Shown in pieces: positions 27,161-36,483 of a stretch of DNA of 64,000 nt. The stretch is taken from positions 286,003 to 350,002 of the forward strand of contig UCJA01000014.1 of the NCBI GenBank assembly GCA_900472675.1. Reading direction: 5' to 3'. Position numbers and translations under genes: made by a program. Position 1 is the first letter of the stretch. Every line of letters begins with the position of its first letter. The notes beneath the pieces were generated by a model. The model was given only the letters and a program-made list of their open reading frames with translations. It was not told the DNA's origin and did no database searches. The stretch comes from Hyphomicrobiales bacterium (GTDB lineage: Bacteria; Pseudomonadota; Alphaproteobacteria; Rhizobiales; Rhizobiaceae).

Positions 27161-27306
27161 AACGCGCTCCTGTGCCCGTCGTGACAGGCATTCTTGATCC
27201 GTCGAGCGCGCAATAACCCGCCTTTCGGGTGTCTGTCACGCAAAAACCCCGGCATCGTCACAAAGCGGTCGCTTTCCTCCGGCCTAGGCATTATAGATGC
27301 GGCCGT

Positions 27307-27349
27307 TTGCACGGGGTGAGGGCGTTTCTGCGCCCGGACCGAGGTGCAA
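27307..27349 (+). other. Possible structured leader upstream of purA
   Basis: TTGCAC (27307-27312) pairs with GTGCAA (27344-27349), and inside it GGGCG (27320-27324) pairs with CGCCC (27331-27335), leaving two internal loops of about 7 and 8 bases. It lies 87-129 bp before the purA start and after a -10-like TATAGA at about 27292. It could be a purA leader element or a small RNA; nothing recognised. Confidence 0.35.
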
Positions 27350-27435
27350 GGAGTGGAGCGGCATTCCAGCGAAGGTCACCTGATCAGCTGAGAGTGCCTG
27401 TAGGCGTGGGCTTTGGCCAAGAGCAGGGAAACGAG

Positions 27436-28731
27436 ATGACGAACGTAGTCGTGGTTGGTTCGCAATGGGGTGATGAGGGCAAGGGCAAGATTGTCGACTG
27501 GCTCTCCGAACGTGCCGATGTGATCGTCCGCTACCAGGGTGGCCACAATGCCGGCCACACGCTGGTCATCGACGGCGTGAGCTACAAGCTCGCCCTGCTG
27601 CCGTCCGGCCTGGTGCGCGGCAAGCTCAGCGTCATCGGCAACGGCGTCGTGGTCGATCCGCATCATTTCGTGGCCGAGGTCGAGAAGCTGCGCGCGCAGG
27701 GTGTAACGATCACGCCCGAGATCCTGCGGATCGCCGACAATGCACCGCTGATCCTGTCGCTGCACCGCGACCTGGACGGCTTCCGCGAGGATGCCGCTTC
27801 GGAGCAGGGCACCAAGATCGGCACCACCCGCCGCGGCATCGGCCCGGCCTACGAGGACAAGGTCGGCCGTCGTGCCATCCGGGTGATCGACCTTGCCGAT
27901 CCCGATTCGCTGCCGGCCAAGATCGACCGCCTGCTGACCCATCACAATGCCCTGCGGCGCGGGCTCGGCCTGCCGGAGATTTCCGGCGAATCAATCCGCA
28001 TCGAACTCACCGAGGTGGCGGAAAAAATTCTTCCATATGTCGACCAGGTCTGGCGCGTGCTGGACGACCAGCGCAAGGCCGGCGCCCGCATTCTTTTCGA
28101 GGGTGCCCAGGGTGCACTGCTCGACAACGACCACGGGACCTATCCCTTCGTGACCTCTTCCAACACGGTGGCAGGGCAGGCGGCAGCAGGCTCCGGCCTT
28201 GGCCCGACCGCCATCGGCTATGTGCTTGGCATCACCAAGGCCTATACAACCCGCGTCGGCGAAGGCCCGTTCCCGTGCGAGTTGCACGACGAGATCGGCC
28301 GTCATCTGTCGACCGTCGGGCGTGAGGTCGGGGTCAATACCGGTCGCCCGCGTCGTTGCGGCTGGTTCGATTCCGTATTGGTTCGTCAGACAGTTAAGAC
28401 ATCCGGCATCACCGGGATCGCGCTCACCAAGCTCGACGTTCTGGATGGGCTGGAAGAGCTGAAGATCTGCATCGGCTACAAGCTGGACGGCGTGGAAATC
28501 GACTACCTGCCGGCAAGCCAGGGCGCGCAGGCGCGGGTTGAGCCGATCTATATTACGCTTGAAGGTTGGAAGGAATCGACCGTCGGGGCCCGCAAGTGGG
28601 CGGACCTGCCGGCCCAGGCGATCAAGTATGTTCGCCAGGTCGAGGAGTTGATTGGGGCGCCGGTTGCGCTACTGTCTACCAGCCCCGAGCGCGAAGACAC
28701 GATACTTGTGACTGACCCATTTGAAGACTAA
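27436..28731 (+). CDS. purA: Adenylosuccinate synthetase (PurA)
   Basis: A 431-residue purine enzyme that joins IMP and aspartate using GTP, the committed step to [14 protein letters not shown] (8-18) contains catalytic Asp13, and GGHNAGHT contains His41. Further conserved blocks: [35 protein letters not shown] and [22 protein letters not shown] precedes ATG 27436; the frame is open upstream to 27229 without support. Confidence 0.97.
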   Translation: MTNVVVVGSQWGDEGKGKIVDWLSERADVIVRYQGGHNAGHTLVIDGVSYKLALLPSGLVRGKLSVIGNGVVVDPHHFVAEVEKLRAQGVTITPEILRIADNAPLILSLHRDLDGFREDAASEQGTKIGTTRRGIGPAYEDKVGRRAIRVIDLADPDSLPAKIDRLLTHHNALRRGLGLPEISGESIRIELTEVAEKILPYVDQVWRVLDDQRKAGARILFEGAQGALLDNDHGTYPFVTSSNTVAGQAAAGSGLGPTAIGYVLGITKAYTTRVGEGPFPCELHDEIGRHLSTVGREVGVNTGRPRRCGWFDSVLVRQTVKTSGITGIALTKLDVLDGLEELKICIGYKLDGVEIDYLPASQGAQARVEPIYITLEGWKESTVGARKWADLPAQAIKYVRQVEELIGAPVALLSTSPEREDTILVTDPFED

Positions 28732-28790
28732 TGTCAGAAACTGATTGTCCATTCGGCCGGTGAACAACCGGCCATCACGAGAAAGTACTG

Positions 28791-31226
28791 ATGGCTGATT
28801 TTGTAGCGGTGATCCGCCGCGCTGTCGACGGACTGGCGACGAACACGCCGGAAACGCGCGCGAGAGTGTACGAAAAGGCGCGCGGCGCAGTTCAGCGGCA
28901 GCTTGAAAATATGAAGCCCCGGCCGCCGGAAGACATGCTCCGGCGGCAACTGGACAAGGTCCAGGCCGCCATCGACGAAGTCGAAGCCGAACACCGCGAA
29001 GCTTTCGCTGTGGCAGATGCGCCGTTGCCTGCGCCCGAACCGGATGCCGCCGTCGCGCCAGCTGTTGCGCAACCGCCGGTTTACGAAGAGCCTGTCTACC
29101 AAGAGCCGGCAACCGCCGCTGACGACGACCAGGGCCGCTACTATCGGGACGAGCCGGAAGAGGCTGTGCCGGCTGCATACGGGCAGCCTGCACCCGAGCC
29201 GGAACCTGAACCTGTTGCTGCGACGCCACCGGTCTACGAGGAGCGCCACGAGGAGTTTCATGCCGCGGCTCACGAGCCGGAGGCCGCAGAAACCGCCTCC
29301 TGGAACCCGCAGGAGACTGCGTGGGATGCGCCAACCGCGCATGGAGAGCCGGTTCCGCCCTATCATCCCACCGACACGACTGTCGACCCATTCGATGAGC
29401 CCGTCGCCACGCCAGTTGACGAGGACGTGCCTTATGCGTCCGAACCTCATGCCGTCGAGCCCCATGCTGCCCACCCTGTCGCCGACCTTCCCGAGCACGG
29501 CACGGAATGGCACGGAGAACAGGCTCCTCAGGCCACCGAACAGGCGGCAGAGACCTGGACATGGCATGAGCCCGCTCCGGCCCAGACAGCCCCCACGGCC
29601 GATATCGCGTCCGCCTGGGATGACGTGCCGGAACTCGTGCCCGCCGGCCCGGTGGAATCCATCGAACGCGGACCGCATGCCGACAATGTAGATGCCCATT
29701 TCGACGAGCAGACCCATGTCACGGCAGAAACCGTGCGCATGCCTGTGGTCTCCGACCTGCCGGAGCTTGCCTCTGTCGCGCATACGGCCCGTGAGGAAGA
29801 GCCGGCATCCAACCCGATCGCCGTGTCCACGGTTGCGCCCGTCGCCGCTGCAGCAGCGACACCTGCTCCTGCCTTCGAGGATCCGTTTGCCAAATATCCG
29901 GCCGAGCAGGGCCGCGCGAAGGATGCCCGGGACCCGAAGGACGCGGATCGCGACCCCTGGGGCGACCTGGAAGAGCTGATCGGCTACAACGGCACGACTG
30001 ATGCCAATCGCGGCGATGTGGCCTCACAGCCGAACGCCCGTCGCAACGCTACGGAAGACGACGATTTCGCCGACCTGATGCCGCCGCCTGCCAAGCCCTA
30101 CCGGGTGACCCCGGTGCGCAAGCGCAACTACAGCGGCATGATCCTTGCAGTCGTCGCCCTGCTGATGGTGGGTGGAGCCGGTTACGCCTTGTGGAGCAAC
30201 CGCGATGCGCTGACCGGTGTCGTGGACGGGCTGATGCAGTCCAGCATGAGCACGGAAAATTCGACCGGGCAGACAACGCCCGCGCAGACGCCGACCCCGA
30301 ACACCACCCCGACGACGCCTGCACAGCCCCAGGCAGCCACGCAGACGCCGCCTGCCACGAACGGCAGCAATACAGCAGCCACGGCTGTTGCGCCCGCTGC
30401 CGGCGATGCGGCGAGTGGCAAGTTTACCCAGCGGCTGCTGCCGGACGGCAAGGAAGTGGACGAGGGTCCCGGCAGTGCCGGCGGGCTTGCCCAGAATGCG
30501 GAAGGCCAGTCGGTCGCGCAGCTGAATGCTCCGCCGACCAATCCGGCTCCCGGTGCCGGCGATGCAGCCGGGGCTGCAGGTTCGGCTCCGACGCCCGGCT
30601 TGGCTCCCGTCACACCTTCGACGCCCGCGCCAAGCGCCAATCCCACCGATACGCCTGCCGTCTCCGGCGAGAAGATGTTCCTCTACGAGGAGCGGATCGG
30701 CCAGACGGCGCCGACGGCTGTGGACGGAAGCGTTTCCTGGTCGCTGCAGCGCGAGCCGGGTCCAAACGGATCTCCGCCTGAACCAGTCGTGCAGGGCCGG
30801 ATCAGCATTCCGGGTCGCGGAATGACGGCGCTGATGACGTTCAAGCGCAACACGGATCCGTCGCTGCCCGCCAGCCACCTCATCGAGATCGTGTTCTCGG
30901 TTCCGCCAGACTTTGAAGGCGGCGCCATCGATAGCGTCCAGCGGATCGCGATGAAGCAGACGGAGCAGGATCGCGGCAATGCGTTGATCGCAGTGCCGGC
31001 CAAGATCACCGACGACTTCCACATGATTGCGCTGAACGACTTCCCTGATGCGCGCGCCACCAACCTCGACCTGATGCGGACACGCAACTGGATCGATATC
31101 CCGCTGGCCTATCGCAACGGCCGCCGGGCGCTGCTGACGCTGCAAAAGGGTCCCGAAGGCGAGAAGGCCTTCACCGAGGCGATCCGGGAATGGGGCCAGA
31201 TGGCCCCGACACCGAGCGGCCAGTAG
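28791..31226 (+). CDS. Large Pro/Glu/Ala-rich single-pass membrane protein
   Basis: An 811-residue protein. Residues 1-70 are helical and charged (FVAVIRRAVDGLATN, KVQAAIDEVEAEHREAF). About 70-430 are low-complexity, rich in Pro, Glu, Ala and His. One transmembrane helix follows near 445-465 (YSGMILAVVALLMVGGAGYA), then a Thr/Pro/Gln/Ala linker, then a folded C-terminal domain of about 180 residues (KMFLYEERIGQT..., ISIPGRGMTALMTFKRN...). The N-terminus is probably cytoplasmic and the C-terminus periplasmic. It begins 59 bp after purA. No function recognised; the layout suggests a scaffold or envelope-spanning protein. Confidence 0.8.
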   Translation: MADFVAVIRRAVDGLATNTPETRARVYEKARGAVQRQLENMKPRPPEDMLRRQLDKVQAAIDEVEAEHREAFAVADAPLPAPEPDAAVAPAVAQPPVYEEPVYQEPATAADDDQGRYYRDEPEEAVPAAYGQPAPEPEPEPVAATPPVYEERHEEFHAAAHEPEAAETASWNPQETAWDAPTAHGEPVPPYHPTDTTVDPFDEPVATPVDEDVPYASEPHAVEPHAAHPVADLPEHGTEWHGEQAPQATEQAAETWTWHEPAPAQTAPTADIASAWDDVPELVPAGPVESIERGPHADNVDAHFDEQTHVTAETVRMPVVSDLPELASVAHTAREEEPASNPIAVSTVAPVAAAAATPAPAFEDPFAKYPAEQGRAKDARDPKDADRDPWGDLEELIGYNGTTDANRGDVASQPNARRNATEDDDFADLMPPPAKPYRVTPVRKRNYSGMILAVVALLMVGGAGYALWSNRDALTGVVDGLMQSSMSTENSTGQTTPAQTPTPNTTPTTPAQPQAATQTPPATNGSNTAATAVAPAAGDAASGKFTQRLLPDGKEVDEGPGSAGGLAQNAEGQSVAQLNAPPTNPAPGAGDAAGAAGSAPTPGLAPVTPSTPAPSANPTDTPAVSGEKMFLYEERIGQTAPTAVDGSVSWSLQREPGPNGSPPEPVVQGRISIPGRGMTALMTFKRNTDPSLPASHLIEIVFSVPPDFEGGAIDSVQRIAMKQTEQDRGNALIAVPAKITDDFHMIALNDFPDARATNLDLMRTRNWIDIPLAYRNGRRALLTLQKGPEGEKAFTEAIREWGQMAPTPSGQ

Positions 31227-31345
31227 CGCCTGTCACCATCGAGCCGATTGCGAAGGGCGCAGAACAGCAATGTTCCGCGCCCTTCGCGCATGTCCGGCCG
31301 CGGTGCAGGCTCCCGGTCCATGCGGGTGGCTACAGAGTAGACAGC

Positions 31346-31377
31346 AAAAAGCCCGCGGATCGCTCCGCGGGCTTTTT
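31346..31377. terminator. Bidirectional rho-independent terminator
   Basis: Perfect 14-bp stem AAAAAGCCCGCGGA/TCCGCGGGCTTTTT with a 4-base loop. It lies between the convergent purA-linked gene and rpoH and has A- and T-runs suited to both directions. Confidence 0.93.
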
Positions 31378-31412
31378 CAATTTCAGTGCCGGTCGTCCGG
31401 TCGCGCAGGCCG

Positions 31413-32315
31413 TCAGGCGTCGACGACGCGCAGAGCATTCGCCTGGGCGAGCGCTTCCTTCTGGACGGCTTCCTGGACCTTCTCGAAGGCCCGGACCTCG
31501 ATCTGACGCACCCGTTCGCGGCTGATGTCGAACTCGGTCGAGAGTTCTTCCAGCGTCACAGGATCCTCCGATAGGCGGCGGGCCTCGAAAATCCGGCGTT
31601 CGCGGTCATTGAGCACGCTCATCGCCTTGCTCAGCATCCGGCGCCGGGTTTCCAGCTCGTCCTGCTCGATCAGCGTCTGTTCCTGGGTCTCGTGCTCGTC
31701 GACGAGCCAATCCTGCCACTGACCGGCTTCACCTTCGCTGGCGCGGATCGGCGCGTTCAGCGAGGCATCGCCGGATAGGCGACGGTTCATCGAGATCACT
31801 TCTTCCTCGGACACCTTCAGCGTCGTGGCGATCTCCGTCACCTGATGCGGCTTCAGGTCGCCTTCGTCGATCGCCTGGATACGGCCTTTGAGCCGTCGCA
31901 GGTTGAAGAACAGCCGCTTCTGGTTGGCAGTGGTGCCCATTTTCACGAGCGACCACGAGCGCAGGATGTACTCCTGGATCGACGCCTTGATCCACCACAT
32001 GGCGTAGGTCGCCAGTCGGAAGCCGCGTTCCGGATCGAATTTCTTGACCGCCTGCATCAGGCCGACGTTGCCTTCGGATACGACTTCGCCGATCGGCAGG
32101 CCATAGCCACGGTAGCCCATGGCGATCTTTGCCACGAGACGAAGATGGCTCGTCACGAGTTTGTGGGCGGCGTCGCGGTCGCCATGCTCTGCATAGCGTT
32201 TCGCGAGCATGTATTCCTGCTGGGGTTCCAGCATGGGAAACTTGCGGATCTCATCGAGATAACGATTGAGGCCGGCTTCACCGGCGGTGATGGAAGGCAA
32301 ACTGCTACGGGCCAT
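31413..32315 (-). CDS. rpoH: Heat-shock sigma factor RpoH (sigma-32)
   Basis: A 300-residue sigma-70-family factor. Region 2 reads LVAKIAMGYRGYGLPIGEVVSEGNVGLMQAVKKFDPERGFRLATYAMWW-like in successive pieces and contains the RpoH-box region QKRLFFNLRR. Region 4.2 ends ISRERVRQIEVRAFEKVQ. The start at 32315 (MARSSLPS) has AAAGGGG upstream; the frame extends to 32357. Rhizobia often have two RpoH copies; this cannot be placed as RpoH1 or RpoH2 from one sequence. Directs RNA polymerase to heat-shock promoters. Confidence 0.95.
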   Translation of the reverse strand: MARSSLPSITAGEAGLNRYLDEIRKFPMLEPQQEYMLAKRYAEHGDRDAAHKLVTSHLRLVAKIAMGYRGYGLPIGEVVSEGNVGLMQAVKKFDPERGFRLATYAMWWIKASIQEYILRSWSLVKMGTTANQKRLFFNLRRLKGRIQAIDEGDLKPHQVTEIATTLKVSEEEVISMNRRLSGDASLNAPIRASEGEAGQWQDWLVDEHETQEQTLIEQDELETRRRMLSKAMSVLNDRERRIFEARRLSEDPVTLEELSTEFDISRERVRQIEVRAFEKVQEAVQKEALAQANALRVVDA

Positions 32316-32504
32316 AAAGCACCCCTTTCCGAACGTTGTCGGTTCCCTCTGAAACATCGTGTATCATACTGGAAGGCAAACCGAAGTTGGTGCAGATCGT
32401 TACCGATCCCCCCACCAACCCGGCTAAGAGGTAAGTGCGGCGGAACCGTGATTCAAGAGATCACAGAGACGTTATAGTATTACAAAGTGTTAATGCGTTT
32501 ACGG

Positions 32505-33299
32505 TCACCGGTAGATCCGCTCGGAAAAGCGGCCAAGCCCGGCGTGGCTCATCAGTTCATAGGCGATCCGCCGCCCGACAGGATTGTCCAAACGGACGAC
32601 GTCGTTGCCGAGAAACCGCGTCGGCTGGTGGTCGAACGCTGTCAGCTCCGGGGATTGTTCGATGGCCTGCTTGTACAGATCGTGGAAGGGGCTCCGGCAG
32701 ACATAGGTCTTGTACTTCGTCATGCAGAAGGCGGTAAACAGCCCCTGCTGGGCGCGCAGGAAATCCGCCACACCGACCGTCACCTCAGGCCATGCGGGGT
32801 TGAAGGTATCGTCGAAGGCGATGATGCCGCAGTCCGCAAGAGCCGCACCAGCCAGTTCACTGTCGGCTTCGACGTGGTGGAGCATATGCCCGCCGTCGAT
32901 GCTGAAGAAGCGGACCTTGCCGATCTTGCCCGTGACATCCTCGACCCGCAGCTTCGTACTGTCGCCCCGGATGACCAGGTTTTCGTCCACGGGAATTCCC
33001 AGTTTCCTGCCATTGTCGAGAAAGAGCTGATACTGCGCCAGCGTGCCGTCCGGCTGTTCGTCCATGTCGAAGAGGTCGATGGCCAGCACCTTGCCGTCAG
33101 GTCCGGCTGCTCTTCGAAGCAGGAAATAGGATCGTCCGTAGTAGATGCCGATCTCTGCAATGCCGCCGCGAAAGCTGCTCGCCGCCTGGAACTGCAAAAG
33201 CGAGAGAAACACGAGGGCATCGGGCGGGTCGATGTAACCGTCAATTTTCCGGAGGTCCTGGAAAATGAACTTGCGAATATCGTCCCGCATGCCGCACAT
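32505..33299 (-). CDS. Class I SAM-dependent methyltransferase
   Basis: About 264 residues. GIAEIGIYYGRSYFLL is motif I of the SAM-binding fold, KVLAIDLFDMD carries the acidic residue at the end of strand 2, and FFSIDGGHMLHHVEADS with IIAFDDTFNP resembles the CmcI/Methyltransf_24 group. Target unknown. Start is unclear: GTG 33329, ATG 33299 and ATG 33290 are all in frame and none has a strong ribosome site. Confidence 0.78.
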   Translation of the reverse strand: MCGMRDDIRKFIFQDLRKIDGYIDPPDALVFLSLLQFQAASSFRGGIAEIGIYYGRSYFLLRRAAGPDGKVLAIDLFDMDEQPDGTLAQYQLFLDNGRKLGIPVDENLVIRGDSTKLRVEDVTGKIGKVRFFSIDGGHMLHHVEADSELAGAALADCGIIAFDDTFNPAWPEVTVGVADFLRAQQGLFTAFCMTKYKTYVCRSPFHDLYKQAIEQSPELTAFDHQPTRFLGNDVVRLDNPVGRRIAYELMSHAGLGRFSERIYR

Positions 33300-33476
33300 C
33301 CCGTCACGTCTGATGGTCCCTGTCGTCACACTATCAGACTATCGGTGGGGTGCTTTCAGTATTTCTACCTAGCAATGCTTGCTGTTTGACCCTTTCGCTC
33401 TTTCGAATTTTACGCGAGTGCGAGAATTGGGTTTCAGGCACGGGTTGTTACTTTCTGTTGTTGGTGGATGCGGCTG

Positions 33477-33740
33477 CTACAGGCATCTCCGTTCCACGCC
33501 GTGGCTGTTGCTGCGTTGGTAGCGGCTATAGCCGCCATAGGCCTCGCTACGCGACACGCCGATGTCCTTCAGCTGATCGTCGCTCAGTTCCAGCAGGGCA
33601 TTGAGGTTGGTACGGGCACGCAGGGCCTTGCGGATGCGGCGAAGCCAGACGGAAGGGTGCAGCCACTGGCCCGGTTGCGCCCATTGGAAGACAAAGGGTT
33701 CCCGTCTGCGGTCCAGGACCACGTTATCGTCGCTATTCAT
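33477..33740 (-). CDS. DUF1127 domain protein
   Basis: An 87-residue Arg-rich protein with the DUF1127 (YjiS-like) core near residues 32-70: WLRRIRKALRARTNLNALLE, then LSDDQLKDIGVSRSEA. In rhizobia such proteins bind RNA or influence phosphate and carbon metabolism in some cases. AGGAGATCACC upstream of the ATG supports the start. Stands alone. Confidence 0.88.
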   Translation of the reverse strand: MNSDDNVVLDRRREPFVFQWAQPGQWLHPSVWLRRIRKALRARTNLNALLELSDDQLKDIGVSRSEAYGGYSRYQRSNSHGVERRCL

Positions 33741-33840
33741 GGTGATCTCCTGAATTTTTTGCCCCAGAGGGCAGGGGAAGGGAAACGGCCGCTTTGTAGC
33801 GACCGCTTCCGCTTCATCGACGTGTGTCGAGCGCTACAGG

Positions 33841-34023
33841 TTAGCCTTCCGCATGTTTTGCAGCCGTGGCTTCAGCTGCTGCCGCACGAGTCGCGATTTC
33901 GGCGTCACGTAGTGTCTGGGCGCATTCGTCGCAGCAGACTTCAACGGTCCTGCCGCCGATCCGGACGGATTTGCGCGCGTGGTCGAGGGGGCAGTCGCAG
34001 ACAGCGCAGGTATCGGTCTTCAT
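33841..34023 (-). CDS. Cys-rich metal-binding mini-protein (60 aa)
   Basis: A 60-residue protein with a four-cysteine set: CAVCDCP near the start and CCDEC near residue 30, then an Ala-rich helical tail. It resembles a TRASH/YHS-like metal-sensing knuckle. GGGAGAAAATCAC precedes ATG 34023. It sits between the DUF1127 gene and an AraC regulator on the same strand. Metal and role unknown. Confidence 0.7.
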   Translation of the reverse strand: MKTDTCAVCDCPLDHARKSVRIGGRTVEVCCDECAQTLRDAEIATRAAAAEATAAKHAEG

Positions 34024-34114
34024 GTGATTTTCTCCCGTGTCATGGTGACGCCGACAGAGAAACACGGGCGGAGGTTGCGCCGCTGTCAAAATCTTTAGCG
34101 ATCTGCAATTCCGG

Positions 34115-34951
34115 CTAGCGGACACCCGCAAAACGCTGGAATTCGGCCGGCGTGCGACCGTAGACCTGACGGAAGGACGAGGAGAAATGGCTGTGGCTGG
34201 AAAAGCCGAGATCCAGCCCCAGAGAGGTCAGGTCGTCGCAGTTTCCGAGAAGGTCGAGAGCGCGGGCGAGCCGGAGCCGCAACTGGTAGCGATAGAGCGG
34301 CATGCCTTCGACCTTGCGGAACACCTGTGTGAGGTAGACGGGTGAAACGCCAGCTTCTGTCGCGATCTCGGACAGGGTCCAGCGGCGTGCAAGGTCAGCG
34401 GAGAGCAGGAGCTTGGTACGGTTGACGAGCTTCTGGGCGCTGAAGCCTGCGGCCGGCGGGCGGGCGGCGCGTTCCCCGACAGCGCGTCGTATGAGGGTCA
34501 TCGCCAGCGCCTCGCCTTCAAGGGGTTCTGCCGTTCGTGTCACGAGGCTGTGGCGAAGCAGCGCCACCTGCGCCTGTGCCCTCGCATCGATGCCGAGGCG
34601 CTGCTTGTTGAAGGCGAAGACTGCGCCAGCACGCCGGTGGGTCTTCGGGACCAGCTCGTCCAGCAAGGCTTCCGGTGCGCTGAGACTGAGGCAGGCATCG
34701 CCACCGGGCACCGGATGGCTGATGCGGTAGAGATCGCCGCGGTTGAAAAAGAGCACCTGGCTTGCCTCGGCCACCACTTCATCGTCACCCACATGACGCA
34801 TAAATACGCCGCGGTAGGGGAAGACGAGGGAGGTGGCCGTCGAGGTTTCCGGTTCGCTCAGATGACGGCAGGCGCCATCGCAGACCACGTCGAACACGGT
34901 GACGAGATCCGTTTCCAGCAGGCTTACAGCATGGAGCTGACTTGCGGACAT
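34115..34951 (-). CDS. AraC family transcriptional regulator
   Basis: A 278-residue regulator. The N-terminal half is a cupin-type sensing domain (FPYRGVFMRHVGDDEVVAEASQ in pieces, then FFNRGDLYRIS). The C-terminal 100 residues have two helix-turn-helices: RRWTLSEIATEAGVSPVYLTQ and TSLGLDLGFSSHSHFSSSFR followed by YGRTPAEFQRF. AGAGAGGCC stands before ATG 34951. Ligand and targets unknown. Confidence 0.93.
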   Translation of the reverse strand: MSASQLHAVSLLETDLVTVFDVVCDGACRHLSEPETSTATSLVFPYRGVFMRHVGDDEVVAEASQVLFFNRGDLYRISHPVPGGDACLSLSAPEALLDELVPKTHRRAGAVFAFNKQRLGIDARAQAQVALLRHSLVTRTAEPLEGEALAMTLIRRAVGERAARPPAAGFSAQKLVNRTKLLLSADLARRWTLSEIATEAGVSPVYLTQVFRKVEGMPLYRYQLRLRLARALDLLGNCDDLTSLGLDLGFSSHSHFSSSFRQVYGRTPAEFQRFAGVR

Positions 34952-35032
34952 GGCCTCTCTTCCGGCGTGGGACGGATCTATCCTACGCCAGCCCTCCGGA
35001 TGCCGCCACCTGAATCCCGTCGTCTGGCGGGC

Positions 35033-36058
35033 CTACTGCCGGAGCGCCTCGATCAGTTCCGCCATGTCGTCGGGCATGGGAGCCTCGAACTCCATGACTT
35101 CGCCCGTACGGGGGTGCTCGAAGGCGAGAAGGAAAGCGTGCAGCGCCTGGCGCGGGAAGCGGTTGACGACACCCTTGGCAGGATCGGGCAGGAGGTTCGC
35201 CTTGGTCTTGAAGCCGGCTGAATAATCCGGGTCGCCGACAAGCGGATTTCCCACATGGGCCATGTGGACGCGGATCTGGTGGGTGCGTCCGGTTTCGAGC
35301 CGGCACTCGATCAGGGCTGCGAGCGAGGTCGCGTCCGGTTTCTCCTGGAAGCGCTCGACCACCTGGTAGTGGGTGATTGCTTCGCGCGAGTCGCTGCTGT
35401 TTTCCTTGTGAACCGCCCGCTTGGTGCGATCGGCTCCGGATCGGCCGAGCGGCGCGTCGATGGTGCCCTTCAGGCCTGCCGGGCGACCCCAGACGATGGC
35501 GTGATAGGCGCGCTCCAGCGGTCCGGTGCGGCCATGATCGGCGAACTGGTCGGCGAGGTGGCGGTGGGCGATGTCGTTCTTGGCAACGACCATCACGCCG
35601 CTCGTGTCCTTGTCGAGGCGGTGGACGATGCCAGGCCGCTTGACGCCGCCGATGCCCGAGAGGCTGTCGCCGCAGTGATGGATGAGGGCATTGACGAGCG
35701 TGCCGGTCCAGTTGCCGGCGCCGGGATGCACGACCAGGCCCGCGGGCTTGGCAATGACGATCAGGTCGTCGTCCTCGTAGAGCACCTCGAGCGGGATATC
35801 CTCGCCCTTGGGTTCGGGGTCCTCCGGTTCGGGAAGGACGATCGTCACCTCGTCGCCAGGCGCGATCTTCTTCTTGGGCTCCATCACCACCTTGCCGTTG
35901 ATGGAGACCGTGCCCTGCTCGATCAGCGCCTTGATGCGATTGCGGGAGTATTCGCCGTCGAGAACGCCGGTCAGCCACGCATCCAGGCGCCCCTCGGCAT
36001 CTTCCGCAGCCGTCAGGACTTTCCTCGAAGCCTCAGCTTGTTTAAAGGGTTCGCTCAT
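35033..36058 (-). CDS. rluD: RluD-type 23S rRNA pseudouridine synthase
   Basis: A 341-residue RluA-family enzyme. An N-terminal S4 RNA-binding domain (RLDAWLTGVLDGEYSRNRIK) is followed by the catalytic domain with HRLDKDTSG (Asp149). It should convert uridines in helix 69 of 23S rRNA if it is RluD; RluC-like assignment cannot be excluded. GGAAGTCTG precedes the ATG. Divergent from the small membrane protein gene at 36088. Confidence 0.9.
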   Translation of the reverse strand: MSEPFKQAEASRKVLTAAEDAEGRLDAWLTGVLDGEYSRNRIKALIEQGTVSINGKVVMEPKKKIAPGDEVTIVLPEPEDPEPKGEDIPLEVLYEDDDLIVIAKPAGLVVHPGAGNWTGTLVNALIHHCGDSLSGIGGVKRPGIVHRLDKDTSGVMVVAKNDIAHRHLADQFADHGRTGPLERAYHAIVWGRPAGLKGTIDAPLGRSGADRTKRAVHKENSSDSREAITHYQVVERFQEKPDATSLAALIECRLETGRTHQIRVHMAHVGNPLVGDPDYSAGFKTKANLLPDPAKGVVNRFPRQALHAFLLAFEHPRTGEVMEFEAPMPDDMAELIEALRQ

Positions 36059-36087
36059 CAGACTTCCGATCAGTGCAAGGACGCTTC

Positions 36088-36483
36088 ATGCCCCAACCCG
36101 ATATCGAGGAACAGGAACTGCCGCTTGATCCGGCCATGGAGAGGATCCGCCGGAAAATGGTGCTTCTGATCGTCGTTTCGGGCGGGATCTTGTTTTTGTG
36201 CTTTATGGCGGTCCTCGGTGCCATTGTCTACAAGGTCTCGCAGCGGCCGGCCAAGCCAGCCGGCGAGCCGGCAGCGGTCTCCTCGGGAAGCTTTGCGGTT
36301 CCCGCCGACCAGCCGCTTGCCGCCACCGCGGCGCTGCCAGCCGGTTTCCAGGTGCAGAACGTCTCCCTCTCGGGCAGCCAGATCCTGTTCTTCGGCCAGT
36401 TGAACGGCGCGGGCAAGGTCTTCATCTTCGATCTTGCCGTTGGCCGCATCGTGGCCGACGTGACGGTCGGCACCGCTCAGTGA
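36088..36483 (+). CDS. Small single-pass membrane protein (DUF6476-like)
   Basis: A 131-residue protein with one N-terminal membrane helix (VLLIVVSGGILFLCFMAVLGAIVY in pieces, about residues 25-48) and a periplasmic C-terminal domain ending FIFDLAVGRIVADVTVG. Such genes are commonly found next to rluD in Alphaproteobacteria and annotated DUF6476, as I recall. AAGGA precedes ATG 36088. Its stop overlaps the next gene's GTG. Confidence 0.72.
   Translation: MPQPDIEEQELPLDPAMERIRRKMVLLIVVSGGILFLCFMAVLGAIVYKVSQRPAKPAGEPAAVSSGSFAVPADQPLAATAALPAGFQVQNVSLSGSQILFFGQLNGAGKVFIFDLAVGRIVADVTVGTAQ

Noticed and set aside
30024..31145. 373-codon minus-strand frame opposite the purA-linked gene
   Set aside because: Arg/His/Gly-rich composition typical of antisense frames and no domain; the plus-strand gene has a membrane helix and a folded domain.
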